Shown: piece by piece, positions 55,537 to 64,000 of the stretch
How positions within the stretch are numbered: the first letter of the stretch is position 1
Layout of the letters: every line of letters starts with the position of its first letter
Source: Acidimicrobiia bacterium
Lineage (GTDB): Bacteria > Actinomycetota > Acidimicrobiia > IMCC26256 > PALSA-610
Assembly: GCA_027494135.1 (NCBI GenBank)
Contig: JAOSJK010000012.1
Span: 1,044,795 to 1,108,794, forward strand
DNA length: 64,000 nt
Reading direction: 5' to 3'
Notes under the pieces: model-generated
What the model was told of the DNA's origin: nothing
The model's database searches: none
What the model saw: only the letters and a program-made list of their open reading frames with translations
Translations under genes and position numbers: made by a program

Positions 55537-56916
55537 GGCTCTCCTGCCCGATCCGTGGGTCGCATCTGACCGGGTGAAGTAGCGCACGCCGCTTCCTGCT
55601 TGGCTTTCCGGCTGTTCGAAGGCCCGTTGGCGAAGCGAGGAGAACGGCGTGCAATACAGAAGGCTATGGGCGCGCGCGATCGGCGTCGACCGGCGGGTGG
55701 TGATCGAGGCCGTTGACGTCGACGAGAGCGACGAGTCGATCGTTGTGGGATGCCGGCTCCGGGTCAACGCGAAGCTGCGCTGCGGCATCTGTCAACGCCG
55801 CTCGGGCCGCTACGACGGTGGCGAAGGTCGTCGGCGTTGGCGGGCCCTCGATGCGGGCACGACCAAGGTGTTCGTTGAGGCCGACGCGCCGCGAGTGAAC
55901 TGCCGGGACCATGGGGTGACGGTGGCGTGGGTGCCCTGGGCCCGCCACGGCGCGGGCCACACCCGCGACTTCGACGACCAGGTCGCGTGGCTGGTCACGC
56001 ACACGTCGAAGACCGCGGTGGTCGAGTTGATGCGCATCGCCTGGCGGACCGTCGGCGCGATCGCCGCTCGGGTCGTCGCAGACGCTCGCGTGTTGCGCGA
56101 TCCCTTCGATGGGCTCGAGCGGATCGGGATCGACGAGATCTCCTACCGGCGCGGCCACAGGTATCTGATGGTCGTGGTCGATCACGACACCGGCCGGCTC
56201 GTGTGGGCCAAAGCCGGTCACGACCGCGCCACCCTCCAGTGCTTCTTCGACCTCCTCGGACCGGAACGAGCGGCCAAGATCGGGCTGATCAGCGCTGATG
56301 CGGCCGAGTGGATCGGCGAGTGCGCCACCACCAACTGCTCGAACGCCACCCTGTGCCTTGACCCGTTCCACATCGTGCGTTGGGCCACCCAGGCCCTCGA
56401 CGTCGTGCGCCGCTGGGTGTGGAACACACTGCGCCGCATGGGCCTGGGCGACCGGGCCAAACAGCTGAAGAACTGCCGCTACGCGCTCTGGAAGAACCCC
56501 GAGGACCTCACCGACCGGCAAGCGAACAAGCTCGCCTGGATCGCCCGCCACAACCACCGCCTCTACCGCGCCTACCTCCTGAAGGAGCAGCTCCGCCTGG
56601 TGTTCCAACACCGCGGTGACGAGGCCATCGCGATGCTCGACGCCTGGCTCCAGTGGGCTCGCCGCTGCCAGATCCCCGCTTTCGTCGAGCTCTACCACCG
56701 GATCAAGAAGAACCGGGCCGGGATCATCGCCAGCGTCACCCACGGCCTGTCGAACGGGCTCACCGAGAGCGTGAACACCAAGCTCCGGCTCCTCACCCGC
56801 ATGGCCTACGGGTTCCGCTCCACCGACAACCTCATCGACCTGTGCCTCCTCGACCGAGGCGGCCACTGCCCACCCCTACCCGGCCGACCATGACCCACGG
56901 ATCTGCTCGGAGAGCC
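55537..56916 (+). mobile_element. Complete ISL3-family insertion sequence
   Basis: 1,380 bp. The terminal inverted repeats begin GGCTCTCC at both ends and share GATCCGTGGGTC after a 5-8 bp variable stretch. The 8-bp flanking repeat ACAATTGC is typical for ISL3. It contains one intact transposase gene. The perfect target duplication suggests recent insertion. Confidence 0.9.
55649..56893 (+). CDS. tnpA: ISL3-family transposase
   Basis: 414 intact residues from GTG 55649 with GAGGAG upstream. The N-terminal zinc-ribbon has CGICQRRSGRYDGG and RVNCRDHGV. The DDE transposase core shows IGIDEISYRRGHRYLMVVVD, GLISADAAEWIGECATTNC and LCLDPFHIVRWA. The C-terminus HGLSNGLTESVNTKLRLLTR then RMAYGFRSTDNLIDLCLL is typical of ISL3, with N/E for the last catalytic position. 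Unlike most neighbours it has no frameshift. Confidence 0.92.
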   Translation: MQYRRLWARAIGVDRRVVIEAVDVDESDESIVVGCRLRVNAKLRCGICQRRSGRYDGGEGRRRWRALDAGTTKVFVEADAPRVNCRDHGVTVAWVPWARHGAGHTRDFDDQVAWLVTHTSKTAVVELMRIAWRTVGAIAARVVADARVLRDPFDGLERIGIDEISYRRGHRYLMVVVDHDTGRLVWAKAGHDRATLQCFFDLLGPERAAKIGLISADAAEWIGECATTNCSNATLCLDPFHIVRWATQALDVVRRWVWNTLRRMGLGDRAKQLKNCRYALWKNPEDLTDRQANKLAWIARHNHRLYRAYLLKEQLRLVFQHRGDEAIAMLDAWLQWARRCQIPAFVELYHRIKKNRAGIIASVTHGLSNGLTESVNTKLRLLTRMAYGFRSTDNLIDLCLLDRGGHCPPLPGRP

Positions 56917-56924
56917 ACAATTGC
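56917..56924. repeat. Right target-site duplication of the ISL3 element
   Basis: ACAATTGC, identical to 55529-55536. Confidence 0.88.
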
Positions 56925-57260
56925 TCGCCAGGCTTCCACGATCTTGTGGTTCTCGTACCGATCGATGGTTATGCCCGAGACGCGATGACCATCGGCGAGC
57001 TGACCGATCCAGCGCGTCGCAACCCGGTCGCCGTCAGCCAGTTGATCCTCGACAGTGAGGTGAACAGCGGGAAATCGCCTTCGCACCGCGGCGATCGTGC
57101 GCTTCATCCCTCCAAGACCGTCGGCGGCGTTGGGATCGAGCGGATCGTGGTGCACAACGTCGACCGAGACCAGCTCGTCGAGTAAGTCCAAGGCTCCGGT
57201 GTTCCAGACATCGAACACCGCGCGTGCTATCGCCTTGTGGCGCTCGGACCGTGTCGTCAC

Positions 57261-57958
57261 CGGACCTCCAGTAAAACGGGTCCCTGCACCCTAGACATGG
57301 CACCTGCGTACCCTGCGGACCTGCGCCGCAGATCCTGCCGAATTCCTCAAGCCAGCCCATGATCCGAGGCCGCGACGTCCTGCTGCGACCTGATCAGGAC
57401 CAGTCGATCTCCACAGGCGATCAACAATATGGACTGCATGGTCGTCAGGCGCAGATGAAGGCAATGTCAGTTGATTGGTCGGTGCGGAACCCGGGCGGTG
57501 TTCACCCTGGAGCGGTCGCGAGGAGACAGCGGAGCAGCCCGACTGGCGTGGCAACCAGGTCGTGCTCGGGGTCAGCCCTCTGAGTATTCGCGTCTGGGAT
57601 CGCCTTCTACTCGTCGACGACCGGATCGAGACGGGTAACCAGGCCCGAAACGACCCGGCAGCTCGTTGAGGGGCTTGGAGCATCCCGTGTGGGAGTGTCC
57701 TGCATGATCGACCACACGAGTGACGACACTCGCGACGAGCTCAACCTCGTTGGACTACTCCCGACAACGGAGCTTCCTCCGTGGTCCGGCGAGTCGCGCC
57801 CGTCTTGTGCCATCGAGGAGACGCTGGAGAGGTGCCGCTCGGGACGCTCGCGGACCTTCCCGCGTCGAGAGGGGTCACGGCTCCGAAGATCCGTTCTTCG
57901 TTGACGGCGGCGCGACATCACCGGCAGTATCCAACGCCCGAGCGACGAGGAGATGCAG
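57261..57958. other. Region without a recognisable gene
   Basis: About 700 bases. Frames on both strands are short or have no family signature (for example 57291-57683 minus, 57689-57904 plus). A decayed gene is possible; I cannot support one. Confidence 0.4.
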
Positions 57959-58213
57959 ATGTTCGCAATCCGAGGTAGCTGGCCCGTCGACGGGGAACTC
58001 GACGAGGAGCAGCTCGCTCACATCGCCGACACCGTGAGCAGTCAACCTGGGTTCGTGTCTGGGTTCTGGGGCCAAGACATCGGTGACGGTGCAGCTGCGC
58101 AGGCGTTCGTCGTCTTCGCGGACGAGGCGTCGGCCTCGGCGATGGCTGACGGGGTGCGGAGCGCCATCCCGGGTGCTGACGTAGCGGTCGAGCGGATCCT
58201 CGCCCATGCCTGA
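57959..58213 (+). CDS. Small ferredoxin-fold (ABM-like) hypothetical protein
   Basis: 84 residues from ATG 57959, with GACGAGGAG upstream (ATG 57953 adds two residues). It reads MFAIRGSWPVDGELDEEQLA then FVSGFWGQDIGDGAAAQAFV and VFADEASASAMADGVRSAIP. The beta-alpha-beta pattern is like antibiotic-monooxygenase (ABM) proteins. Function unknown. Confidence 0.6.
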   Translation: MFAIRGSWPVDGELDEEQLAHIADTVSSQPGFVSGFWGQDIGDGAAAQAFVVFADEASASAMADGVRSAIPGADVAVERILAHA

Positions 58214-58409
58214 GCCGTCCCGACGTGCCGATCGCGCGGCGGTCGACCGTCACCTAACGCGAGCCGATATCGCTCATGGGCGATGCCCCGGAAGTGCCGT
58301 TGGGGGCGAGGACTCGCTGGTGTCCCAAACGAGCGACCTCCGATCGCAGAGGGCAACGAGGGAGTTGGCCTGGTGGCGTCGCAGCGGAGCGTTCGCGCGC
58401 CGTGTTCGC

Positions 58410-58560
58410 AACCGGGACAGCACACCGGTACAGCACAACCGGAACAGCACACCGCCGTGTTCTGTCAAGCCCCGGTACCCGTGTGACGTTCTGGCTCCGG
58501 TAGTGCGCCGTGTTCGCCGTGTTCGCACGTCGCCGTGTTCGCGTTCTGTTCGCGCTCGGC
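58410..58560. repeat. Short direct repeats beside the tRNA junction
   Basis: Tandem units ACAGCACACCGGT / ACAGCACAACCGGA / ACAGCACACCG near 58417-58450, then four CGTGTTCGC-type units at 58507-58555 facing the other way (GTGTTCGCCGTGTTCGC). Repeated short boxes beside a tRNA-type junction resemble integrase arm sites, but no integrase gene is near, so this is a suggestion. Confidence 0.4.
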
Positions 58561-58575
58561 GCCTCAGACAACGAA

Positions 58576-58609
58576 AGAGGCCCTTCCCGATCTCTCGGAA
58601 AGGGCCTCT
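58576..58609 (-). terminator. Intrinsic terminator of the tRNA-Met gene
   Basis: AGAGGCCCTT (58576-58585) pairs with AAGGGCCTCT (58600-58609), and CCGA/TCGG continues the stem to a four-base loop. On the minus strand it is followed by TTTCGTT. It lies 16 bases past the tRNA 3' end. Confidence 0.85.
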
Positions 58610-58624
58610 GAGCTGGGCTTTCGT

Positions 58625-58671
58625 TGGTGGCGGGGGGCAGGATTTGAACCTGCGACCTTCGGGTTATGAGC
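58625..58671 (-). other. 3' fragment of a tRNA-Met(CAT) gene: integration junction
   Basis: Read on the minus strand: CTCATAA anticodon loop, 3' anticodon stem CCCGA, GCAGG-TTCAAAT-CCTGC T arm, CCCCGCC acceptor 3' strand, A and encoded CCA. The T arm and acceptor are complete (one extra C in the G/C run). The 5' half is absent: upstream of the anticodon the sequence no longer pairs. Integrative elements recombine in tRNA 3' ends and leave such a fragment at one junction. Confidence 0.75.
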
Positions 58672-58679
58672 CTTCGGAT

Positions 58680-59231
58680 CGCTGTGTTTTCCCATGTGGA
58701 TCCGTACCGATCTCTCCCTCTGAGCTTGACTTTCGCCCCTACGGATGTGCCGGACCGTACCGCCGCATCGCGTCCGATCCCGTCCCGCCCGGTAGAAGAT
58801 CCGGTAGAAGAGTCCTTGTCGGGGAGGCCGTCGCCGTCGGCCGAATCGATGTCCGCTGCTGCCACGACGAACCGGATCTCTGCGGCGAGGGCCCTGATGA
58901 AGTCGAGTTCGTCGGGCTGATCGTCGGGTTGGGACGCGATTCTCAGCCTCTCCTGGCGTCCCGTTCCGTACCTTCCAACCTCTGAGGTGGGGTTTCGCGC
59001 ATACGACGTCCAGTCCGTACCACTGCGGACCAAGCGATCCCAGCCCGCGGTGTAGAAGAGAGTTGTAGAAGCGCTGCCCGCTCGGCGCAGCTCCCATCAC
59101 GCGACTCGGACAGCGTCCTTCAGCTTGGCGGTGCCGACGGAGGCCGACGGAGGTTGACGAGCCCGGCTCCATTGATCGGCGGCGACGAAAGCCCGTCCTT
59201 CGGCGGGTCGGAGCCCGCCCTGGCGAGCGGG
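58680..59231. other. Region right of the tRNA junction without a supported gene
   Basis: A long minus-strand frame crosses here (58254-59033), but it reads straight through the tRNA fragment (RRLITRRSQVQILPP is the familiar mistranslation of a tRNA), so it is not accepted. The part right of 58690 could be the tail of a lost integrase gene; no catalytic motif remains. Confidence 0.4.
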
Positions 59232-59687
59232 TCAGCTGCCGAGTTCGCCGCGCAGGTGGCGGTTGCCTCTGCGTATGACGTCGTTGAGGAGCCTGACGAC
59301 CGCGGGCGGGGTCCGTAGCGGGAGGTCGACGTGTGTCCAGACCTCGGTGCCGAAGCCAACCGCGGCCCCGTCGGGATCGGCCTCGGTCCGTTGGTAGGCG
59401 ACCGACCGCAGTGTCACGTAGCTGCGGACCGGGCCGGGAGCGATGACGCCGGTGAGGGTGAGACAGCGGCCGTGGTCGATGAGATCGGTGGTGATCCACC
59501 CGACGGTGAGCACGTCCGGGACGCGAGCGATCGTGAGCGTCGCATCGTCAGCATCGAAGGTGGCGCCGAACCAGGCGGCCAGCTTGACGGGGGTGTCGAC
59601 GAAGGCTCGTACTTCGTCGATGGGGGTGTTGGGGACGATGACGGCGTCGTCGATGATGGGCCCGGCGCCTTCGAGCTTGTGGTGCAC
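59232..59687 (-). CDS. SRPBCC (polyketide-cyclase/START-like) protein
   Basis: 151 intact residues from GTG 59687. IIDDAVIVPNTPIDEVRAFV with KLAAWFGATFDADDATLTIA, then SYVTLRSVAYQRTEADPDGA and PPAVVRLLNDVIRRGNRHLR. This is the helix-grip fold for small hydrophobic ligands. It lies just downstream of the efflux pump, in the same direction. Confidence 0.72.
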   Translation of the reverse strand: MHHKLEGAGPIIDDAVIVPNTPIDEVRAFVDTPVKLAAWFGATFDADDATLTIARVPDVLTVGWITTDLIDHGRCLTLTGVIAPGPVRSYVTLRSVAYQRTEADPDGAAVGFGTEVWTHVDLPLRTPPAVVRLLNDVIRRGNRHLRGELGS

Positions 59688-59714
59688 CCAAAGGCCACAC
59701 GAAGCGCCGGAGGG

Positions 59715-61346
59715 TCACGGTTCCCCGCTGTTGTCCTGTGGTTCGGGCGTGTGGAGACGGGGCTCGGCTTCGGCGGCAGTCTTGGGTCCGCGGATGGCGG
59801 TGAAGAGCGCGGCGGCGGCGCAGACCGCGGCGGCGAGGAGCAGGGCGGGCATCATGGCATCGACGAAGGATTGGCGGGCGGCATCGATGAGGGTTGCGCC
59901 GTTGGGGCCCATCTGACCGGCGGCGGCGAGGGCGCCGCCGATGCCTTCGGTGACGGGGGTGGGCGACCTCGGGCGGGAGGCCGGCGGTGGCTGGTTCGAC
60001 GTTGGCTTGGTAGGCGGCGTTGAGGACCGATCCGATGAGGGCGATGCCGACGGCGCCGCCCATCTCGCGGACTGTGTCGTTGAGCGATGAGGCGACGCCT
60101 TGCTTCTCCTCGGGTAGTGACGAGGTGATCGCCGCGGTGGACGGGCTCATCGCGAGGCCGACGCCGGCGCCGAGGATGAGGGTGCCGGGGAGCACAGTGA
60201 GGTAGCCGCCCTGGGGGTCGGCGAGTACGGCGAACACGACCAGGCCCGTGGCCATCGCGAGCATGCCCGTCACGAGGGTTCGGCGGAACCCGAACCGCTC
60301 GGCGATGGTCGGGGCGATGGTGGAGAGGGGCATCATCATGACCGCCATCGGCAGGAGTCCCGATGCTGCTTTGAGGGCGGAGTAGCCGAGGATGGCCTGG
60401 AGGTACTGCACGAGCACCAGGAACAGGGAGAACATCACGGCGAAGACCACGAAGAGGTTCACCGAGCCCGCGGCGAGCCCCCGGAGGGCGAAGATCCGCA
60501 CGTCGAGCAGCGGGTGGTCGCGGCGGAGCTCGACGGCGACGAACGCGACGGTCGCGGCGAGACCGGCGACGATCGCTGCGAGGGTGATCGTGGCGGTCCA
60601 GCCTTTTTCGGGTCCTTCGTGGAAGGCGAGCACGAGCCCGCCGACGGCGACGACCGAGAGCAGCGATCCGGCGACGTCGAAGCCGGCTTCGGTGTGTTCG
60701 ACGGAGTGCGGGACGAATGAGGCGGTGAGGGCGAAGGAGACGGCGGCGAGCGCGATCGGGAGCGCGAAGACCCACGGCCAGGTGGCGTTGTCGATGATGG
60801 CGGCAGAGACGAACAGCCCGATGATGCCGCCCGCGCCGGCGAAGCCCGCCCAGGTGCCGATGGCTTTGGCTTGTTCTTCTCGCGGAAGCTGGTGGTGATG
60901 ACCGAGAGGGTCACGGGCATGACCATGGCGGCAGCCACACCCGCGAGGACCCGCAATCCGATGAGCATTGTTGGCTCTGTCGCGAACGCGGAGGCGAGAT
61001 TGGTGGCCGCGAATGCGACCAGTCCGATCATCAGGATGGGCTTGCGACCCCACCGGTCACCGATGGCCCCGACCGGCAGGAGCAGCGCGGCCAGCGCGAG
61101 CGTGTAGCCGTTGATGATCCACAGCAACTGGCTCTGGGTGGCCCCCAGGTCCTGGGCGAGGGCCTGCTGTGCGACGTTGAGGCCCGAGACCGAGGCGACG
61201 ACGGCGACGAGCGCGACACACATGGCAGCGAGGATGAGCCTGCGCCGACCGGCGTTCTCGACCACGACGTCGTGTTCGACCGGATCGTGCTGGCCCTCCG
61301 GCAGGTCACCTACCGGTCCGGACGGATCCGCCGTCTGGGTGGTCAT
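59715..61346 (-). CDS. DHA2-family (EmrB/QacA-type) MFS drug efflux transporter (frameshifted)
   Basis: About 543 residues, 14 predicted membrane helices. The N-terminal half has LGATQSQLLWIINGYTLALA, LLLPVGAIGDRWGRKPILMI (MFS motif A) and LRVLAGVAAAMVMPVTLSVI (motif C region). Past a shift near 60885 come the central and C-terminal helices (AAIIDNATWPWVFALPIALA ... GTLILGAGVGLAMSPSTAAI). A second shift near 59960 ends the protein MGPNGATLIDAARQSFVDAM. It exports drugs against the proton gradient; the specificity is unknown. Divergent from a TetR gene with a palindrome between. Confidence 0.83.
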
Positions 61347-61379
61347 GAGGTCCCCTCTCGCTGAAGTCGACCCGTGGAC

Positions 61380-61402
61380 TCTAGGACATGTTGTGTTCTA
61401 GA
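61380..61402. promoter_or_regulatory. TetR-type operator between efflux pump and regulator
   Basis: TCTAG at 61380-61384 and CTAGA at 61398-61402, with inner GAC ... GTT pairing partly: a 23-bp dyad in the 96-bp divergent gap. A further CTCTAGAG lies at 61415-61422. Confidence 0.6.
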
Positions 61403-61442
61403 CGACGTTCCGTCCTCTAGAGCGCTGAGAGTAGGGTTCGAG

Positions 61443-62065
61443 AGTGGCCCCAGCGCCGAGATCGACCCCGCGCCGCCCGGACCCGTCGCGATGTGCTCGC
61501 GGCGGCCCGTGAGGTGATGCTGGAGGAGGGGTGGGAGCGGGTCACCCTGGCTCGGGTGGCTGAGCGCAGTGGGTATGCGCGCACGACGCTGTATCGGCAC
61601 TGGCCCCAACGACTCGACCTGCTGCGTGACCTGATCGGCGAGGAGGTGCGGCTGCTGCACACCACCCCGGCGGGCGACCTGCGTGAGGACCTGATCGCCG
61701 AGATGGAAGCGTTCCAGGCTGCGCTGACGACCTCGGGACTCGGGCGCATGATGATCGCGATCGGCCAGCAGGCTCGCGACGACGCAGAGCTGGCTGACCT
61801 GAGCTCGTCGGTTCGGGCGGACGGCTCGAAGGTGTTGCGCGACATCATCGCCGCGGGCGTCGAGCGCCGGGAGCTGCCATCGGACCTCGATCCTGATGTC
61901 GCCGTTGCTCAGCTGGTCGGTCCGGTTCTGTTCCGGTTCCTGTTCGAGAGCGAGGACGACTTCAGCATCGCCTCGGTCCCGTCGGTGGTCGACTGGTTCC
62001 TTGCCGGCACCAACGCCGCTCGAGGTGGCGGTGCTCGGGTTAGGACCTACGGGGCTCGACGATGA
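61443..62065 (+). CDS. TetR-family repressor (frameshift near start)
   Basis: About 207 residues. GTG 61443 (VAPAPRSTPRR) is in another frame from the main body, so a shift near 61480 is likely; the body has no earlier start than GTG 61493. The HTH is VLAAAREVMLEEGWERVTLA, RVAERSGYARTTLYRHWPQR. The C-terminal helical domain (LIAEMEAFQAALTTSGLGRM ... LVGPVLFRFLFE) binds the ligand. Divergent from the MFS pump; it should repress it until an export substrate binds. Confidence 0.85.
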
Positions 62066-62482
62066 GCACGGTGCCTTGCGCGAGGGCGCAGGGCCGGCCG
62101 TCGTTGTCGACCTCGACCTGGACGACCGCGGTGCGGCGCGTGAGCGACACGATGGTGGACCGTGCCCGCACGGTGCCAGCGCGCACCGCGGTGGAGGAGG
62201 TTGAGCTTGAACTCGGTGGTGGCGGCCCAGTGGCCGCGCTTGATGACGGGGGTAGAGCACCGCGCCGAGGACGTGATCGACGAGGGCGGATACGACACCT
62301 CCGTGGAGGGTGCCGAAGGGGTTGAGGAGTTCGGGCCGCACGTCGAGCTCGGCGAGCATCGTGGCGGGCCCCACTTCGACGGTTCGGATGCCGAGGTAGG
62401 ACGGCAGGCCATCGATGCTGCCAGCGGTCATGGCGGCGGCGGTGTCGGCGTCGTACCGGTCGGGGGTGATGGCTGCGGGCAT
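62040..62482 (-). CDS. PaaI-like hotdog-fold thioesterase (frameshifted)
   Basis: 147 residues. MPAAITPDRYDADTAAAMTA, GLPSYLGIRTVEVGPATMLA and ELLNPFGTLHGGVVSALVDH hold the hotdog motif with the catalytic G-T-L-H-G-G helix. Shifts near 62255 and 62200 lead to RSTIVSLTRRTAVVQVEVDN and the end LAQGTVLIVEPRRS. It hydrolyses acyl-CoA-type thioesters. Its 3' end overlaps the TetR gene by 26 bases, convergent. Confidence 0.75.
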
Positions 62483-62494
62483 GGGGCCTCCGGT

Positions 62495-63165
62495 TCAGCT
62501 TGCGTCGTTGGCGAACTTGGTCAGGTCGACGGTGAGGAACAGCGCCTCGGCCCGGACGAAGATCCCGTCGTTGGACTCGCCGTGGGCCTGGAGCCAGAGC
62601 TTTCGGTCGGCGCGGTCGCGCAACGACGCGGTGACGCGCAGCTCCTGGTGAAGGGGTGCGGGAACGACGAAGTCGAGGTTGAGGTTCGCGGTGTAGGCCA
62701 GCTCGCCGAGGATGGGCAGGACGTACCCGATGGTCTCGTCGACGATCGCGGCGACGACGCCGCCGTGGGCTCGTCCGGGGGCCCCTTCGAACGCTGGGCC
62801 GAGCGCCGTGGTCGCGACCACCGAGTCGCCATGGCGGCGCACCTCGAGTCCGATGCCCATCGGGTTGGTCCGCCCTGAGACGACCGAGAGTCGCGGAACA
62901 AATCCATCGGCTCGCCGTCGAGGCCGATCGGCTCGAGGGCGTCGCCACCGAGCCAGCGGGCGAAGCGGGGGCTGGTGGCGATCTCTGCGGTCCGGTCGCG
63001 CGGCCGGGCCGAGACCTCCTCGGTGCGGCGGCGGCCAGGTCGGCGATGCGACCCGCGAGGTCGGCGTCGACGCGATGGCCGACGAGACTGTGGCCGAGTC
63101 GCTGGAGCGCGGTGGCCATGCGGGCGCAGGGCTTCGAGCTCTTCGGGGGTTTCGTCGAGGTTCAC
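62495..63165 (-). CDS. Second PaaI/hotdog thioesterase (frameshifted)
   Basis: About 224 residues from GTG 63165, overlapping the MMPL stop (GTGA). Helical N-terminus MATALQRLGHSLVGHRVDAD, then IATSPRFARWLGGDALEPIG; shifts near 63120, 63010 and 62890. The hotdog core is MGIGLEVRRHGDSVVATTAL with GAPGRAHGGVVAAIVDETIG (the catalytic H-G-G) and LAYTANLNLDFVVPAPLHQE. An extra N-terminal helical domain sets it apart from the first thioesterase. Confidence 0.72.
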
Positions 63166-64000
63166 GGTGCAGGTTCCTTGGGGTGGGTGGGAATCGGGCG
63201 GTCGGGGTGCGCGGCGTCGCGTCCCGCAACGGCGGGGTTGGGTCCGAGTGTGCCGGTGCCCTCGATGTCGAGGTTGGGCAGGGTCCGGTCGAGCCATCCG
63301 GGTAGCCACCAGTTGCGTGAGCCGAGCAGTGTCATGGTGGCGGGGACGACGACCATGCGGATGACGGTGGCGTCGAGGGCGACGGCGACGGCGAGACCGA
63401 AGCCGAACATCTTGATCTCGGGGGTGTCGCCGAGCACGAAGGATGCGAAGACGCTGATCATGATGAGCGCGGCGGCGGTGATCACGCGGGCCGAAGTGGC
63501 GATGCCTCCGACCACGCTTCCGGTGGGGTCGCCGGTGGCGACCCACCCTCGCGGACACGGGAGAGGATGAAGACCTCGTAGTCCATGGAGAGGCCGAAGA
63601 GGATGGCGAACATCATCATCGGCAGGAACGACACGATGGGCACGGTCTCGTCGAGGCCGACGGCGTCGAGGCCCCATCCCCACTGGAAGACCGCGACGAG
63701 CGCACCGTAGGCAGCGGCGATCCCCAGCAGGTTGACGAGGGCGGCCTTGAGCGCGACCAGCGGTGAGCGGAACACCGCGGTGAGGAGGAGGAACGACAGC
63801 AGGACCACCGCTCCGATGAAGACGGCGAGCCGGTCGGCCAAGCGTTTGGAGATGTCGATGAACGCGGCGGTCGTGCCGGTGACCTCGATGACGGTGCGGG
63901 TGTCTGCCTCGAGGGTGGGGACCGTTTCGCCGCGGAGGCGGTCGACGAGGTCCTCGGTGGCTGGGTCTTGGGGGGCTGGTGGTGGGAACGACCTGGATGA
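63162..64000 (-). CDS. MMPL/RND-family transporter, C-terminal part (runs off window)
   Basis: At least 278 residues; the 5' end lies beyond the window. Membrane segments include LAVFIGAVVLLSFLLLTAVF, ALVNLLGIAAAYGALVAVF and SFLPMMMFAILFGLSMDYEV, which contains the GLSMDYEVF motif of MMPL proteins (proton-relay Asp/Tyr). After a shift near 63545 come VVGGIATSARVITAAALIMI, MFGFGLAVAVALDATVIRMV and the Pro-rich tail. MMPL proteins export lipids or drugs in actinobacteria. Confidence 0.83.
   Translation of the reverse strand, partial: IQVVPTTSPPRPSHRGPRRPPPRRNGPHPRGRHPHRHRGHRHDRRVHRHLQTLGRPARRLHRSGGPAVVPPPHRGVPLTAGRAQGRPRQPAGDRRCLRCARRGLPVGMGPRRRRPRRDRAHRVVPADDDVRHPLRPLHGLRGLHPLPCPRGWVATGDPTGSVVGGIATSARVITAAALIMISVFASFVLGDTPEIKMFGFGLAVAVALDATVIRMVVVPATMTLLGSRNWWLPGWLDRTLPNLDIEGTGTLGPNPAVAGRDAAHPDRPIPTHPKEPAP

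Larger units (their letters stand above)
55504..57260 (-). pseudogene. SnoaL-like ester-cyclase gene split by ISL3 insertion
   Basis: GTG 57260 opens MTTRSERHKAIARAVFDVWN, then LVSVDVVHHDPLDPNAADGL and GGMKRTIAAVRRRFPAVHLT, a SnoaL-like NTF2 fold. The reading stops being native at the IS right end (56916). Removing the IS and one target duplication restores VEAWRAIVDLPGVRT and TGA at 55504. Only the last eight or so codons are displaced, so the truncated protein may still fold. Confidence 0.8.

Noticed and set aside
57291-57904. Small open frames between the SnoaL gene and 57959
   Set aside because: Compositionally like shadow frames, with no ribosome site or conserved domain.
58254-59033. 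260-residue minus-strand frame across the tRNA junction
   Set aside because: It reads through the tRNA fragment and its terminator (RRLITRRSQVQILPP), a known artefact; no start signal or domain.

Overview
High-GC (about 70%), actinobacterial DNA with a WhiB regulator, SCO6880-type conjugation genes, GTG/TTG starts and ATGA-type gene overlaps; it looks like Acidimicrobiia or a neighbouring class, with moderate confidence. Single-base frameshifts interrupt about half of the genes regardless of function, often near G/C runs, while the protein on both sides stays conserved. I read these as mostly uncorrected long-read indels, so broken genes are given as CDS with approximate shift positions.

Region by region. 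(1) 1-4.0 kb: a Qat-type anti-phage operon (qatA, qatB, qatC on the minus strand, running off the left edge), with a divergent ribbon-helix-helix gene and a perfect palindrome between them. (2) 4.1-38.9 kb: an integrative conjugative element with a true type IV secretion apparatus: SLT/M23 wall hydrolase, VirB2-like pilin, VirB6-like, SCO6880-like, VirB4 ATPase, primase, VirD4 coupling protein and a MobF relaxase-helicase. Its cargo includes a type ISP restriction-modification enzyme (12.1-17.0 kb) and a MerR-controlled redox/metal operon (23.6-26.0 kb). The relaxase start at 30.1 kb marks the likely oriT. Beyond it lies a leading region (30.7-36.3 kb) whose main genes (ArdC antirestriction, WhiB, winged helix, ParB) point back toward oriT and carry repeated hairpin leaders. 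Excisionase and tyrosine integrase close the element at 37.3-38.9 kb. (3) 39.0-45.2 kb: a tightly overlapping operon encoding a small unknown protein, a thymidylate-synthase-like enzyme, an AcpS-like transferase, an XRE regulator, an ImmA/IrrE-chagasin fusion, a papain-like peptidase and a MazG-like pyrophosphatase, convergent with a thymine-hypermodification-family (aGPT-pyrophosphorylase/hmdU-kinase helical) gene. I recognise no described system with this composition. (4) 45.5-58.2 kb: a patchwork of metabolic genes (terpene-cyclase-like, LLM monooxygenase, AraC, two DHFR-fold reductases, a Sul-like dihydropteroate synthase, hydrolase, ECF41 sigma factor with FAD oxidoreductase), cut by an IS256 remnant and an intact ISL3 element with its 8-bp target duplication. 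(5) 58.6-64 kb: the 3' end of a tRNA-Met gene with its terminator (an integration junction), then a SRPBCC protein, a DHA2 efflux pump with a divergent TetR, two thioesterases and an MMPL transporter running off the right edge.

Working together: the conjugation genes, the 12-bp TCCC-type repeat arrays in front of four operons, and the hairpin leaders form one regulatory architecture for transfer and establishment. Qat, the type ISP enzyme, ArdC and perhaps the 39-45 kb operon make the left two thirds of the window a defence/anti-defence island.
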